A program made the translations under genes and the position numbers. A stretch of DNA of 64,000 bases from a virus, in IMG/VR virus record IMGVR_UViG_3300010883_000007, positions 1 through 64,000 of that record; one strand, given 5' to 3'. Numbering within the stretch: position 1 is the stretch's first letter; each line of letters opens with the position of its first letter. Of the stretch, positions 51,684 to 62,007 are shown in pieces. The notes under the pieces are model-generated. The model saw only the letters and a list, made by a program, of their open reading frames with translations, had not been told where the DNA came from and searched no databases.

Positions 51684-53498
51684 TCATCGTCGCACACGAC
51701 GCTGTGTCTGTCGATCTCTGAGGTTTATTGTCACTGTTCGAGCCTTCTGCCGGTCCACATTGATTATCTGGAATTTGTAAAGACCCTTGTCTCTGTCCGT
51801 TGCCAGAAGCTTTAAGTCCTCACCATGTTCGCCTCGAACTGTTAAGTATTCAGGATCTAGATAAATTCGCATGCTTTGATGACCGCTGTCCTTCATAACG
51901 TCCTCGGTTATCCTATTTGTCGTGATATTTTTCGAAAGAGTTGGACTCACAAACATGTTGGGATACTGCTTAGGAGCGCCCGGTCTGGATATATTTTCTA
52001 ACTTGAGAGAGTTGGTCATCCTGTCAAAGTACACTCTTGTTTGTGCACCGTAATTGGATGTAAGGCTGTGAGCATCAATTGAGCACACTGTGTAGATAAA
52101 GTCGCTGTCCCTATCAAAATCAGCGTCAATAAAGTAGGTTCTGCTTCCAGGGAGCATATGATTTATACTCTCATCGACTGATTCGTTGGTATGTGACTTA
52201 ATCTCAGAGTCATCAAAGTCAAGCTGCGCAATTATTGTAAAAGGCTCTTCTATGTTTTTTCTACGAAAAACCTGGAACTTCTTAACATCTCGCTGGGATG
52301 ATACTGGGAACTGCCAATTGATGTTTAAACCTGAGGACTCGGGCATGTAGTAGTAGAAAATGCCATCAGGCTCTGGGGGCGGCACATGTTCAACACACTG
52401 GACCACCACTTGTGGGCTTGGGCGGGACTTGACTAAAGCCCGTGCGAGATAAGTTCCTGCAGCCCTTCGACGAGTGGCATTCTGCCAATATGTTGCTTCA
52501 ACAATAAACACAGCGCTGACAGTGTATGCGTACGACATACCGTATTTTAACTTGGAATCAATTGCGCTGGACACATGGGAGCCATTCATGTACATCCTCG
52601 TCTGTCTTCCTCGTGTGCCGTCAGAAAGTATCTCGTACTTGTCAATTACATAGCCTACAGCGCCTACTTCTGGTAGGCGAGAGTGTGTCACAAGAAGCTC
52701 TTGAAAGGTCCTTAAGTTTGGATCATAATCTACATCAATGTTTATCTCAGAATTTGTATTCTGTCTGGCACTGCCCTGTCTTCTTACTAAGTAATCTGAT
52801 CTCAATCCCTGTGATATCCCTGAGGCAGCTAAGGGATTGGCATACATCTGTCGGCTTATGTCGCCCAAAAATCTCTCGTCTGATTTCACTGTGAAACGAA
52901 AGTTAGACTGACTGGCTAGTGTGTCAGTCACTATCTTCTCTCCCACCTCGTTAACAAACGCAATTCCCTGCTCCTCCCGATCCAAAAGCAGCTCAAGAAT
53001 TTGCTCCCCGGGGACCTCGTCAGGTGTTAGCGCGTTGATTGCCTCAGCGATCTCTGTCTGAGATGCACTTCCCTCTAGAGACGCATCTTTAACCCGATCC
53101 CTCATAAACTCATCCAATAGATCCTGCAGGCGGCGCTTAATGCCTGTGTCCTGAATTGTCATTCGCTTTTGAAAGGGAATCGAGATCTGATCCTCTGCTT
53201 GAATTCTGTATCTGTACTTCTGAACAAGGCCACTTCGTGCCTCAGCGTCATACCGCCCATGATTAACTCGAATGGTTGGCCAATCAAGTCGAATGTATCT
53301 GGGCACTGTCTTTTCCGTTGTTTTATTGTCTATCAGCGCTTGTCGGCTCTCTGTTACCTCTCCGTAGGCAGCAGTAGCGCCAGAATCACTTACCTTCTCG
53401 TCTTTTACGAAAAAGTTATAGACAAAATTTGCTGTTATGCGAACTGGATCCGGAAAATTTGCGACACAGATCTCTTTAGATGGATAGCTCTCAGACAT
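51684..53498 (-). CDS. Virion protein with fibronectin type III-like domain
   Basis: 604 residues. The N-terminal third is helical ('IKRRLQDLLDEFMRDRVKDA'). The middle has 'VGAVGYVIDKYEILSDGTRG', and an FN3-like domain follows near residues 380-480: 'INWQFPVSSQRDVKKFQVFR', 'FIYTVCSIDAHSLTSNYG'. FN3 domains commonly occur in phage appendage and tail proteins. ATG 53498 has AGGAAAG upstream. It sits with the other large structural genes 45788-64000, a group probably making an appendage, baseplate or neck feature. No enzyme motif seen. Confidence 0.6.
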   Translation of the reverse strand: MSESYPSKEICVANFPDPVRITANFVYNFFVKDEKVSDSGATAAYGEVTESRQALIDNKTTEKTVPRYIRLDWPTIRVNHGRYDAEARSGLVQKYRYRIQAEDQISIPFQKRMTIQDTGIKRRLQDLLDEFMRDRVKDASLEGSASQTEIAEAINALTPDEVPGEQILELLLDREEQGIAFVNEVGEKIVTDTLASQSNFRFTVKSDERFLGDISRQMYANPLAASGISQGLRSDYLVRRQGSARQNTNSEINIDVDYDPNLRTFQELLVTHSRLPEVGAVGYVIDKYEILSDGTRGRQTRMYMNGSHVSSAIDSKLKYGMSYAYTVSAVFIVEATYWQNATRRRAAGTYLARALVKSRPSPQVVVQCVEHVPPPEPDGIFYYYMPESSGLNINWQFPVSSQRDVKKFQVFRRKNIEEPFTIIAQLDFDDSEIKSHTNESVDESINHMLPGSRTYFIDADFDRDSDFIYTVCSIDAHSLTSNYGAQTRVYFDRMTNSLKLENISRPGAPKQYPNMFVSPTLSKNITTNRITEDVMKDSGHQSMRIYLDPEYLTVRGEHGEDLKLLATDRDKGLYKFQIINVDRQKARTVTINLRDRQTQRRVRR

Positions 53499-53509
53499 AT
53501 GTCACTTTC

Positions 53510-56500
53510 CTAACCCACCAGGTCAACTTCACAGTAGTATCCATTGATGTCTCCTTTCATCCAGTTTTTATAATAGTGTTGACGAACTTGCCACTGGGTG
53601 TGGCGCTGTGCGAATCCAGCGTAATCCCGAGACTCGATCATGATATTAAAGATTCTATCAAACTGAGAGGGGCTTAGGACACGTTCACGGCGGAGACGAG
53701 GTGTTAAGAGGCTTGATTTAGAAAGCATTAACCCTGCTCGAAGAGAATCTTTCTTTATCTCTGGAGGCTTTCGGGTTGTTATCGTCGTTCCAAACTCATT
53801 GCGGGTGCGCTCCCATCGTGATCTCAACATATGAGACAAAGTCGAACCGGTCTGGCACTTCAAATAGTCTACACCATTAACACGCTCTTGCACAAATATT
53901 CTATTGAATGTTGTTCCTGTAATATCCAACAATTCAGCTATCTCATCCTTGCCAAGTAACTTACTCAATCTATCTCGTGTCTCTTTGTCTAACATGGGAT
54001 TCAAGAGATTGCCCTGGAAGAGGAAATTCTTCTCATTTAACGGAAGACCTGAGACTTCGTAGATCATCAGCTCATACAGATGACTCTTCATGTGATTGTT
54101 GAGAATAGGCGCCACTGAGGGATCTTCTTTTCTTAGATCAGCCCCCAGATTAGCTGAGATTATTCTTCCTGATCGAATCCTATACCAGACAGATGTGTCG
54201 ACAATGATCTGAAGAGATAGGGCTCCCTGATTTACCCCTTGTATCTCCTCAGACACACGAATAGAATCTGGAAGAAGAAAGAGCTCAGTGTCAAACTGGA
54301 ACTCTAGAGGAGTCCACGAAGAAAGGCCGGTGTGAAGCTCACTCACCCGGTGGACACGTATGCTAACACCTGATGCATCCGGATCAGCAAAGTCAACCGA
54401 GGCACCCCCGTCGCCGTCTAATACAGGACGTCGGAGTGCTCTCATCATTCCCACAGGAAGGCCTACTGAAAGGACTATACCATCACCCGGGTATGTAATA
54501 TCAGCAACGTGTGGCCCAGCAGCAAAGTTGTTCACAGCCAATCTCTGGGCTGGTGTTAATATCAAGTCGGACTCTAGTTGAGCTGCAGTTAAACTATTGG
54601 GGTCAGACCTCATCTTATCAACTAACTTGAGGCTCGTCTGATCTGGCGTTAAATATTTGAGTGACTGACGTCCGGAAGGGCTCTTGGCTAGGCGGACCAG
54701 TGCTTCATGGACATCTGAGGTTAACTCAGAGTCCTCCTTCTGGGTAACTTCTGGATCAGATAGAGCACTGTAAACCTGACTTGATAAATCAGAGGCTCGG
54801 AGAATCTCATTGCCAGTAGCTTTCAAGAGAGACACAATCATCTTTATGAACTTTCGGTGATTTATTGCTGATGTCATCATGCTCGTCAGCTCATCGGCTA
54901 CAACCTTTTGTGCACCCTTACCCAAGAATGATGTTGTTCTAGTTACAGACGGGACTGATGCTGATTCTCCACTATCTAGCCACATTGTATCTAGAGCTAC
55001 ACCTGACTGAGTTGTTAGAATCAGGGACTCCAGAAAGTCTCTTAATTTTCGAAAACTGGGTGGGTGCCATGCAATTGTACATCGGGGTGAGTGAGCCGCG
55101 GTCAGGGTCCGTCTGTACCCATATGGGTGATTAGTCTGATAATATATCTTGAAAAAGTGGCTTGAGAGAGACATTAGAATCTCTTGAACCACAGCTACGA
55201 TCATATTATCATCCCACTTATTAAATCTCGTATAACCGCTCGCATCTAGATAAGAGGCAGAGGACTTCTCCCGCTGAGCCAGATTCATTGCCTCCCGCTG
55301 GAGCTCTCTAGCTATCTGGACCGGTGATTCCATAAGGCTCATATCATCCGGGTTGTCAGCAGATCTCATGTTTCCGACAGGAGCAAACTTTCCTGTTTTT
55401 GTCCAGCCCTTAGCTGCAGTAACGTTTGTGGTGATGGTTTGTGCAGAAACAGAGCTACCTATATTTGCTAACTGCCACTCTAAGGCATTGCCCCTGGCCA
55501 TGTCAAATATAGCTTCAATATCATTTTGTGAAGCACCTAAATCTCCTGCCTGTGTTCTATTAGGCACATAACTCTTATCAGTTAACTGTTGATCAAACTC
55601 TTCCCTAAATCTCAGTGTTACACCCAACAGGCTCTCTCGGGCGGACACCTGGCCAACAGCTGTCCTTGCTCGATATGTGGCTGAGGTGTTGGAGGAACAA
55701 TTAGCATAGAGGGCTGCTGAAGTATACGTTACGCGAGGAATATTGCCTGACTCAAATGTCTCAGACATGAATGAAGCCACTTTATGGAGCTCTGATAAAC
55801 ACCTTACTAGCACTCCCTGGGGAGTTAGCGGCATTTCTTTCTCACCCAATGCAAGAAGCTCTTCCAAGTAGTTGCTAACATCCTGTGTGGTATCAGATAA
55901 TTTCGATGCGTAACTCATGTACGAATCAACGTGATTCCCACCGGGAAATCTTAGGGGGCCCTCGACAAAGAAGTCTGCACCCGATGTTAGGGTTTTCCCT
56001 GAGGCTCTCACGGGAGCTGCTTCAAAAGGTAGTACAGTCCTCTGGGCATTATTCTGTGTCTCGTTCAGAACAATAAAGTCTGCCAAGCTTCCGGGTTTTG
56101 TTGTCATTGATGTGATGTCAATATTACTCACAGACGTCGAGATCCCAAGTGCACCCAGCACTGGGTTTTCCTGAGTTACACCAAACCTATTTCCAATGGG
56201 CATTCCAGACAGACGACCTATGCCAGCTGAGACTGTTAGCTCATTAGAGAGCAGCGTTGCTAACACAAGGGCTCTATCTAAACCAGTAAGTGGGCCAGAA
56301 GAAATATTCCCCCCTGCGGTATTACCTGTTCCAGCACCCATGGGGGACTTTATACCAGATCGATTCCCGATGTGTGCGCAATCTAACTGATGCCTTTGAC
56401 CTGGAGGAGCAATGTGCCTGCTGGATAATCTTGTAGCACCGGGATCTGTACGGTGTTGCCCATGATCTATCATTGTTGGATAGACACCGGTTATTGCAGA

Positions 56501-57172
56501 CGAAAGCTCCCGAAGAAGTGTTGCGTAGGTCTTCGAATTAGAAAAAGCCCTGACAGTCTGCCCCTGGAATCCACACCAAGACTCTAGAAGCTCGTCTACA
56601 GTGCTTGGGAAGGTCGTTGATGCTGCCTCATCCGGGTCCAATCCCTCACTGAGAATATCTTTTGCTGACGCCATCAGTGTCTCTGAGTTTCCGCGGAGGT
56701 TCAAAACCTTGACTACTTCATCAATTGCGTATCTCACTGTTCTCAGCGACTCAATCTCACTAGTGAGTTTATCAGCCTCCTGGATCTGCTCTTCTGTTAG
56801 CTCAGTGTAGATTCCGTCGGGATCTTGATCCTGAATTGCCTTGAACCCAGATTCAATCTGAGCGTATCTCAAACCGGCCTCGAATCTTCTACTGTCTAGG
56901 AGACTCAGCACAAGAGGCGCATCTGAAAATTCCGACATCTCTACAGAGGCTATTATCTCAGGTCTTACAGCAGACATTGACATGTCTAGCAGATCTTTCA
57001 CTGATGCGTTGGTCTCCAGATTTATTCTCTTGGGTGCAGTTACTGCCTGAATCTGGGCTTCCGCGGGGAACGGCTCTATTTCAGAGTTGAGTCCTTCCAC
57101 TTCGACATGTGGTTCTGGGGCATTATCCCTCTCATTCGAAACTGCACTTGAGTTTGGAAAACCTCGAGGCAT
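53510..57172 (-). CDS. Large virion-type protein, unknown function (1220 residues)
   Basis: A 1220-residue, mostly helical, polar protein with no domain I can name. Marked segments include 'VSARESLLGVTLRFREEFDQ', 'SVPSVTRTTSFLGKGAQ', 'TPAQRLAVNNFAAGPHVADI', and a C-terminal 'HTQWQVRQHYYKNWMKGDIN'. ATG 57172 shares one base with the stop of the preceding gene (TAATG), and an AAGGA site lies upstream, so the two are made together. Position between two FN3-bearing proteins suggests one assembly. Presence in virions is inferred, not seen. Confidence 0.5.
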   Translation of the reverse strand: MPRGFPNSSAVSNERDNAPEPHVEVEGLNSEIEPFPAEAQIQAVTAPKRINLETNASVKDLLDMSMSAVRPEIIASVEMSEFSDAPLVLSLLDSRRFEAGLRYAQIESGFKAIQDQDPDGIYTELTEEQIQEADKLTSEIESLRTVRYAIDEVVKVLNLRGNSETLMASAKDILSEGLDPDEAASTTFPSTVDELLESWCGFQGQTVRAFSNSKTYATLLRELSSAITGVYPTMIDHGQHRTDPGATRLSSRHIAPPGQRHQLDCAHIGNRSGIKSPMGAGTGNTAGGNISSGPLTGLDRALVLATLLSNELTVSAGIGRLSGMPIGNRFGVTQENPVLGALGISTSVSNIDITSMTTKPGSLADFIVLNETQNNAQRTVLPFEAAPVRASGKTLTSGADFFVEGPLRFPGGNHVDSYMSYASKLSDTTQDVSNYLEELLALGEKEMPLTPQGVLVRCLSELHKVASFMSETFESGNIPRVTYTSAALYANCSSNTSATYRARTAVGQVSARESLLGVTLRFREEFDQQLTDKSYVPNRTQAGDLGASQNDIEAIFDMARGNALEWQLANIGSSVSAQTITTNVTAAKGWTKTGKFAPVGNMRSADNPDDMSLMESPVQIARELQREAMNLAQREKSSASYLDASGYTRFNKWDDNMIVAVVQEILMSLSSHFFKIYYQTNHPYGYRRTLTAAHSPRCTIAWHPPSFRKLRDFLESLILTTQSGVALDTMWLDSGESASVPSVTRTTSFLGKGAQKVVADELTSMMTSAINHRKFIKMIVSLLKATGNEILRASDLSSQVYSALSDPEVTQKEDSELTSDVHEALVRLAKSPSGRQSLKYLTPDQTSLKLVDKMRSDPNSLTAAQLESDLILTPAQRLAVNNFAAGPHVADITYPGDGIVLSVGLPVGMMRALRRPVLDGDGGASVDFADPDASGVSIRVHRVSELHTGLSSWTPLEFQFDTELFLLPDSIRVSEEIQGVNQGALSLQIIVDTSVWYRIRSGRIISANLGADLRKEDPSVAPILNNHMKSHLYELMIYEVSGLPLNEKNFLFQGNLLNPMLDKETRDRLSKLLGKDEIAELLDITGTTFNRIFVQERVNGVDYLKCQTGSTLSHMLRSRWERTRNEFGTTITTRKPPEIKKDSLRAGLMLSKSSLLTPRLRRERVLSPSQFDRIFNIMIESRDYAGFAQRHTQWQVRQHYYKNWMKGDINGYYCEVDLVG

Positions 57173-60162
57173 TATTCAGAATCCTTCACTAGCTTGGGAA
57201 TTTTCTCAAATCTTCTAGGCTTCTTGATCTTTGGCATCGAGCGGGGACGACGTTTAAGATTCTCTAGAAGTTCTGGGGGCATTGATCTCGTGCGTGTGAT
57301 AGTCACAGGTTTAGACTGCTTTATTCTAGAGCAGTCTTCAAGCATTGCACCCACCACGTACTCTACCTTGCCTACACGCCCAGAGAGCCGTCTATCAGTA
57401 TACTTGAACTTATGACTACCCCCGTCATCACTATTCATAATCCTGGCTAACACACCAAACGATCCTTTATATCTAGCAAAAATAAAGAAGCACTCGATTC
57501 GTTCGACAGCACCCTGGACCTCCCATGTAATAAGATTCTGGCCCCGGGAGGTTCTGGATCCCTTGATGTTCCCAATAGTTGGAGGTGGATTGGGCACTGT
57601 AACGTCTGTGTAAATCTCAATTCCTGTCATTCCCTGCTGCATGAGGGCTGAAATACTCTGAGATGATCCTTTCTTCAGTTCTGTATCACTGGGTAACACA
57701 CCGGGTGTTGTACCAAAAGCGTATAGGAATTTTTGCGCTAACACCTTTGTTTTGTCTGGCTGCGATCCTCCTGTTCCCTGGGCATGTTGTACCGGTATTG
57801 TAGTCATAGCTTCTCTAAAGAGTGCCTCAGGAGGTCGTAGACAGAGTTTTGCAATGTATCTATACGAGTGACCTGGCCTCAGAGGAGAGTTTTTATTATC
57901 GATCTGTGTCGATGTATTGTCAACAAACTTACCTGATGAGCTTAATCCTAACATCTCTCGGCGGCCGGTCTTAAGATCAAGTCGCTCTATAACATAGGCA
58001 GCAATTTCACTAACTCTATCACGATCTTTCTTCACCTCATCAATAAATGCCTGTGATACTCCCGAAGACTCGAGAATCTTGGCAAGTGCTTCTAACCCTT
58101 CGTGTGTGGGTTTTGTAGTAATAACAAAGGAAACCTCGTGGCCACCTAACTTAGAATTTTGATTTTTGTGATCGAGTAGGCTAGTCTCTCGTATGCCAGT
58201 TTTAACCGGCACGACTATCTGTGGTCTCCTGTGAACTATTACTTCGTCTCCGGTAGCCTCGACTGAAGGTCCAAATCTCATTCGAAGCTCAGCGCAGTAT
58301 CGATACTTCTTGAGTGGTATCACATCAAGATCATCAAATCTCACACTCTTTTCGCCCTTGGGTATCATGATAACTGTTTTGTCTGTTCCATACTCCTTGA
58401 TAGGGCGGAGTGGCCTGCTACTATTGGACACGAAAGAATCAGCAGACAGGTCTTCTCTCAATAGCGTTACAGCTATAGCCGCTGATGGGAGACGAGTGAT
58501 ATCTACTACAATTCTATCATAGTCATTTCTCGCGTGGATTGATACATGGGTCTCCTCGCTAACTGACGCAGAACCGGTGCCGGCTATGGGCTGAAGGCTC
58601 TTGACTACGACTGAATTGTACTCCTCTGATATTCGTCCTGTAGGGCCTATACTACATGCTCTATAAACATTTACTGTCGTTCCCACATTGTCTACACCGG
58701 TGTCTGTTATAAGCTCTGGGCCCATGCCTACTGTGAGGTCTGCTAAAACAACTGTCTTATATTTGCCTTCATTATCAGAACCTAAATTACTCGTTTGAGG
58801 ATTGGATACTTTTCTCTGGACCAGTACTTTTGTCCCAACGGGATCCTGCTGTGTTACTGTTAGGATATTTCTGCCGCGCATGCGCGCGCTAGACACTATA
58901 TCTGGGGGTGTCACAGGTGTCAGAAGCTCCTCTGTCTGTGCCCTGTGGCGTACGCGATACACTCTGCTCATAAACGGCTCGAGTCTCTTCCGGCCGGCTA
59001 TCTGTTTAATCCTCATAAGAGTGATCTCCCAGTAGAGAACGGGAGTTATGCCAGTTGTCTTAATAGGGACTGAAACAGTTCGTTCAACCTCAATCAGCCT
59101 CGACTCAAATTTGACAATGGCGGGCGGTGGAGGAGGGGTCCATGCTGTTGACTTCGCAGTCTCGACATCCGGATTTTTTCCCCTGATTGGCTCAGGCGCA
59201 GATTCTAGCTTAGTTGCCTGCTGAACGATGGCTGCAATTGCTGGCGACCATATGGAGTTTCTTCCAGTAGAGAACTTTGGAGGTGATAAGACTGGAGATT
59301 GACGCATTAGTGAGATTCTTGGGCCAGGGCGGCCGTGCCCCTGCCTCTTTTTCCTCCTTTGCTTCGTATTCTTTCGATTCTTTCTCTCGTTTCGACGCGT
59401 GGGAGTGCTGACAGTTATGCCTCCCAGCTTACTGCCTGAAATTCCTGCGGCAGGGTGTTGTGTCAGAGCAAAACTAGAAGGATCCTTCTTCTCCTGATGA
59501 AGGGCACTAAGAGCGAGTCGGTGAAATGATCCACCATCAGTTGTGCCGGCTTTGGAGCCTCGAATCATATTCTCATCAACTTTAAGATTAGAAGCAGCTC
59601 GTCCAACTCCTGAGACTTCTTTCTCTTTTAAGTCCTCCTCAGGCTCGTCTGTAACATATGTGTACACCTCAGGCTCAGGCTCTTTTCCCTCCTCCTGAAA
59701 CCTTTTGAACTTCTCGAGGTCTTCCAGGCTTAGCTCGGCTCGAAGATTCACAACTGTCCCACCCAGGGACCGCTTTTTCCGGCGCTTCTGGGAAACTACA
59801 TGTGCCACAGGATTTTCAGCCTGATTTGTAGGGCCTGGTTCCTGCTCCTTCATCGAGCCTATCATCTTGTGAACAGCTGCTCTTGATGTGTCAGTACTCC
59901 CAGACGATGTCTCACGGTTGGGATCCTCACTGTATACTTGAATTGATATATACTTGACATTATTAGAGAGCGCCAAAAGGGAGTTTATGTAGAATTCTGT
60001 CTCATATATGAATTCCCCCTTTGCAGAGAGGATTCCCTCCCCGGGCTCTCGAGTATTGGGCTCTTCCTCGAGATCTTCAAGCATTGCCAAGCCACGTTCA
60101 TGATCAACAACAAAAATATCATCAAAACTAGCAGACTGTGCTTCATCATGTGTAAGCCTCAT
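57172..60162 (-). CDS. Large virion protein with FN3-like repeats
   Basis: 996 residues. The N-terminal 320 residues are charged and look disordered ('RKKRSLGGTVVNLRAELSLE', then a Lys/Arg-rich stretch near 270-290). After 'PPPPPAIVKFESRLIEVERT' come several FN3-like segments ('VNVYRACSIGPTGRISEEYN', 'YRYIAKLCLRPPE', and 'NLITWEVQGAVERIECFFIF' near residue 880). ATG 60162 has TAGGAG upstream. Probably an elongated appendage or baseplate component, like the 51684 gene. The repeats are divergent, so the count is uncertain. Confidence 0.55.
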   Translation of the reverse strand: MRLTHDEAQSASFDDIFVVDHERGLAMLEDLEEEPNTREPGEGILSAKGEFIYETEFYINSLLALSNNVKYISIQVYSEDPNRETSSGSTDTSRAAVHKMIGSMKEQEPGPTNQAENPVAHVVSQKRRKKRSLGGTVVNLRAELSLEDLEKFKRFQEEGKEPEPEVYTYVTDEPEEDLKEKEVSGVGRAASNLKVDENMIRGSKAGTTDGGSFHRLALSALHQEKKDPSSFALTQHPAAGISGSKLGGITVSTPTRRNERKNRKNTKQRRKKRQGHGRPGPRISLMRQSPVLSPPKFSTGRNSIWSPAIAAIVQQATKLESAPEPIRGKNPDVETAKSTAWTPPPPPAIVKFESRLIEVERTVSVPIKTTGITPVLYWEITLMRIKQIAGRKRLEPFMSRVYRVRHRAQTEELLTPVTPPDIVSSARMRGRNILTVTQQDPVGTKVLVQRKVSNPQTSNLGSDNEGKYKTVVLADLTVGMGPELITDTGVDNVGTTVNVYRACSIGPTGRISEEYNSVVVKSLQPIAGTGSASVSEETHVSIHARNDYDRIVVDITRLPSAAIAVTLLREDLSADSFVSNSSRPLRPIKEYGTDKTVIMIPKGEKSVRFDDLDVIPLKKYRYCAELRMRFGPSVEATGDEVIVHRRPQIVVPVKTGIRETSLLDHKNQNSKLGGHEVSFVITTKPTHEGLEALAKILESSGVSQAFIDEVKKDRDRVSEIAAYVIERLDLKTGRREMLGLSSSGKFVDNTSTQIDNKNSPLRPGHSYRYIAKLCLRPPEALFREAMTTIPVQHAQGTGGSQPDKTKVLAQKFLYAFGTTPGVLPSDTELKKGSSQSISALMQQGMTGIEIYTDVTVPNPPPTIGNIKGSRTSRGQNLITWEVQGAVERIECFFIFARYKGSFGVLARIMNSDDGGSHKFKYTDRRLSGRVGKVEYVVGAMLEDCSRIKQSKPVTITRTRSMPPELLENLKRRPRSMPKIKKPRRFEKIPKLVKDSE

Positions 60163-60170
60163 ATAAACTC

Positions 60171-61112
60171 CTAGTCCAGAATAACTGTGAACATGTTAAC
60201 AAATGTTGACGAGCCAAAGTGATCTTCCATAACCTTGCCCAGAAAGAAAACTCTTTTTCCCGGGGAAGCAGGATCCTCATCAGGAAACTCTCCAAAATCA
60301 ATAATTGAAAGCTTCTGAATCCCCTCGTGACGAAACTCGAAAGGTTGTATTACGATATTATTGTCCCGAGATGTATCAGTGAAATTAATGTCCACCCAGG
60401 GCTTCCCCTTGAGATCTTCCTGTAAAGCCTGCAGCGTCATGTGATTGGCCTGACTTAGGTTGACATACCTTCCCAACAATCTTCCGGTGCCTTCGCCCAA
60501 CATGGGAGGATTTCTGGGCGGTAGGTATTTATAGTTCGGAAGGTGGGAGAGACGTTTGTCCTGAAAGAGGCTCTCGATGGACGAGATTGATGCCTCCTTT
60601 ATCTTTCCCTGCTCAATGGGTGATGAATCAGTTATCTCGAATGTAACGTTCTCCTGATTAATCAGGAAATCAGTTGAGTCCGCAAAGGGATCTGTCTGCC
60701 CAATAATCATCTGATCAGTGAAATTCTTGGTCACATTGTCCACTATCTTTTCAGACAGGGACGAGTATTGGCTTCCCGTTAGGAGGGTCGATGATGCAGA
60801 GTCAGCGTAACTGAACGAGCCTGTCACTACATTTGTTCCGTCCAAATCAAAATCTGCTGTCCGAAAGGGCTTCATAGTACCCTGGGGCGTTGTCTCTACA
60901 ACTATTAGATCCTGGGCCCGGCCGGAGGCCTCGAAGAAAATACGACCATCAGCAGCTGCTGCAACACCGTCGAGATCCTTACTGTAAAAAGTGTCTCTGT
61001 CTGAGAAGGTCGCGTACTTTATCTGCAGTTCACCGTTAGCCGCTTGCTCACGGCCCTGCTCAGTGATTATGAAATCGATCACACGGGTCTTGCTGTTAAG
61101 AATTCCGGCCAT
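60171..61112 (-). CDS. Virion structural protein, paralogue of the 50809 gene product
   Basis: 313 residues. The start 'ILNSKTRVIDFIITEQGREQ' followed by 'IKYATFSDRDTFYSKD' parallels the start of the 50809-51525 product. The middle is helical and 'NIVIQPFEFRHEGIQKLSII' leads to a beta C-terminus with 'VFFLGKVMEDHFGSSTFVNM'. ATG 61112 has no clear ribosome site. It lies eight bases before the next FN3 gene. I cannot name a family; it is likely part of the same structure as its neighbours. Confidence 0.55.
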   Translation of the reverse strand: MAGILNSKTRVIDFIITEQGREQAANGELQIKYATFSDRDTFYSKDLDGVAAAADGRIFFEASGRAQDLIVVETTPQGTMKPFRTADFDLDGTNVVTGSFSYADSASSTLLTGSQYSSLSEKIVDNVTKNFTDQMIIGQTDPFADSTDFLINQENVTFEITDSSPIEQGKIKEASISSIESLFQDKRLSHLPNYKYLPPRNPPMLGEGTGRLLGRYVNLSQANHMTLQALQEDLKGKPWVDINFTDTSRDNNIVIQPFEFRHEGIQKLSIIDFGEFPDEDPASPGKRVFFLGKVMEDHFGSSTFVNMFTVILD

Positions 61113-61176
61113 GTCTAGTAACTATCCCAACTATAAAATGTCAGACCCATCGATTGTGAGATTCCAAAAGTCATCC

Positions 61177-61989
61177 CTAGAAGCCCGCGTAGAATAATAT
61201 ACCGTTCAAGCTAATATAGTCCTCGTTATCAGGCCAGCTAGCTCCTGTTCCAATAGCTTGGGCCAAAACTCGACCGTCTGCCATTACCCAGAGTTTTGCA
61301 ATGACATATGTTGTTCCAGTAGTGAAGGTGTCGCTGCCGGAATCGGTTATTGTACTCCCCGAGGAATCTTTCGCAAGGCCCGCAAAAAGAGCATTGTCTC
61401 CATCAACAGGCCTATAGCCGGTGGGTAGTGTAAAGATTGTAGTGCCTGCGGAATTATGAGACGTCTTCGCTTGGCCACGGACATGGACAAATCCCTGGCT
61501 GTCCTTCATGAAAGAAACCTGTGTCTCATCAGCACTGTAATTGGTCCAGTACTGAGCGAAGTCGTAGGTATTGCCTCCGCTGTACGCTGAGACAGCTGTC
61601 CACGAGGGTTGGGTCAGCTGCAGAACACCCGCAGTCGATACTTTGATTGCTGTGTTGTTGCTTATTGATGTTGTCCCCAGTTTGAGAGTGTCACTATCAC
61701 TGTTATCGATGCCTAAACAGAAGGTCTTAGTCTCACCCAGGGCCCAGACGATTTGTGGGTCACCAGTAGACGTATTATCGACCATTATTATGGTTGTGTC
61801 TGTTGCTGACGAGACAACCTCAAAATCATTCTCGGGACTAATCCTTCCTCCCACAGCCACCTTACCCCCTACAGTGAGGACTATCTTAACTTCAGGATCT
61901 GTTCCCACGCCTGAAGTATTTCCGCCGGTTAGAATCTTGAGAGTTGTGTCCGGGAGCGGAAGGACATTATTTACCTTTATCTTACTCAT
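61177..61989 (-). CDS. Short tail fibre / receptor-binding type protein
   Basis: 270 residues. The N-terminal 'KVNNVLPLPDTTLKILTGG' and a region of short beta repeats are followed by a C-terminal head: 'WTAVSAYSGGNTYDFAQYWT', 'FMKDSQGFVHVRGQAKTS', 'FTLPTGYRPVDGDNALFAGL', 'LWVMADGRVLAQAIG'. That last set is typical of fibre tips of tailed phages, where 'PxGYRP' and 'DGRV' motifs recur. It probably forms a trimer that binds the host. ATG 61989 has TAGGAG upstream. The call is from pattern only. Confidence 0.65.
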   Translation of the reverse strand: MSKIKVNNVLPLPDTTLKILTGGNTSGVGTDPEVKIVLTVGGKVAVGGRISPENDFEVVSSATDTTIIMVDNTSTGDPQIVWALGETKTFCLGIDNSDSDTLKLGTTSISNNTAIKVSTAGVLQLTQPSWTAVSAYSGGNTYDFAQYWTNYSADETQVSFMKDSQGFVHVRGQAKTSHNSAGTTIFTLPTGYRPVDGDNALFAGLAKDSSGSTITDSGSDTFTTGTTYVIAKLWVMADGRVLAQAIGTGASWPDNEDYISLNGILFYAGF

Positions 61990-62007
61990 TCTTATGTCTC
62001 CTAGACA

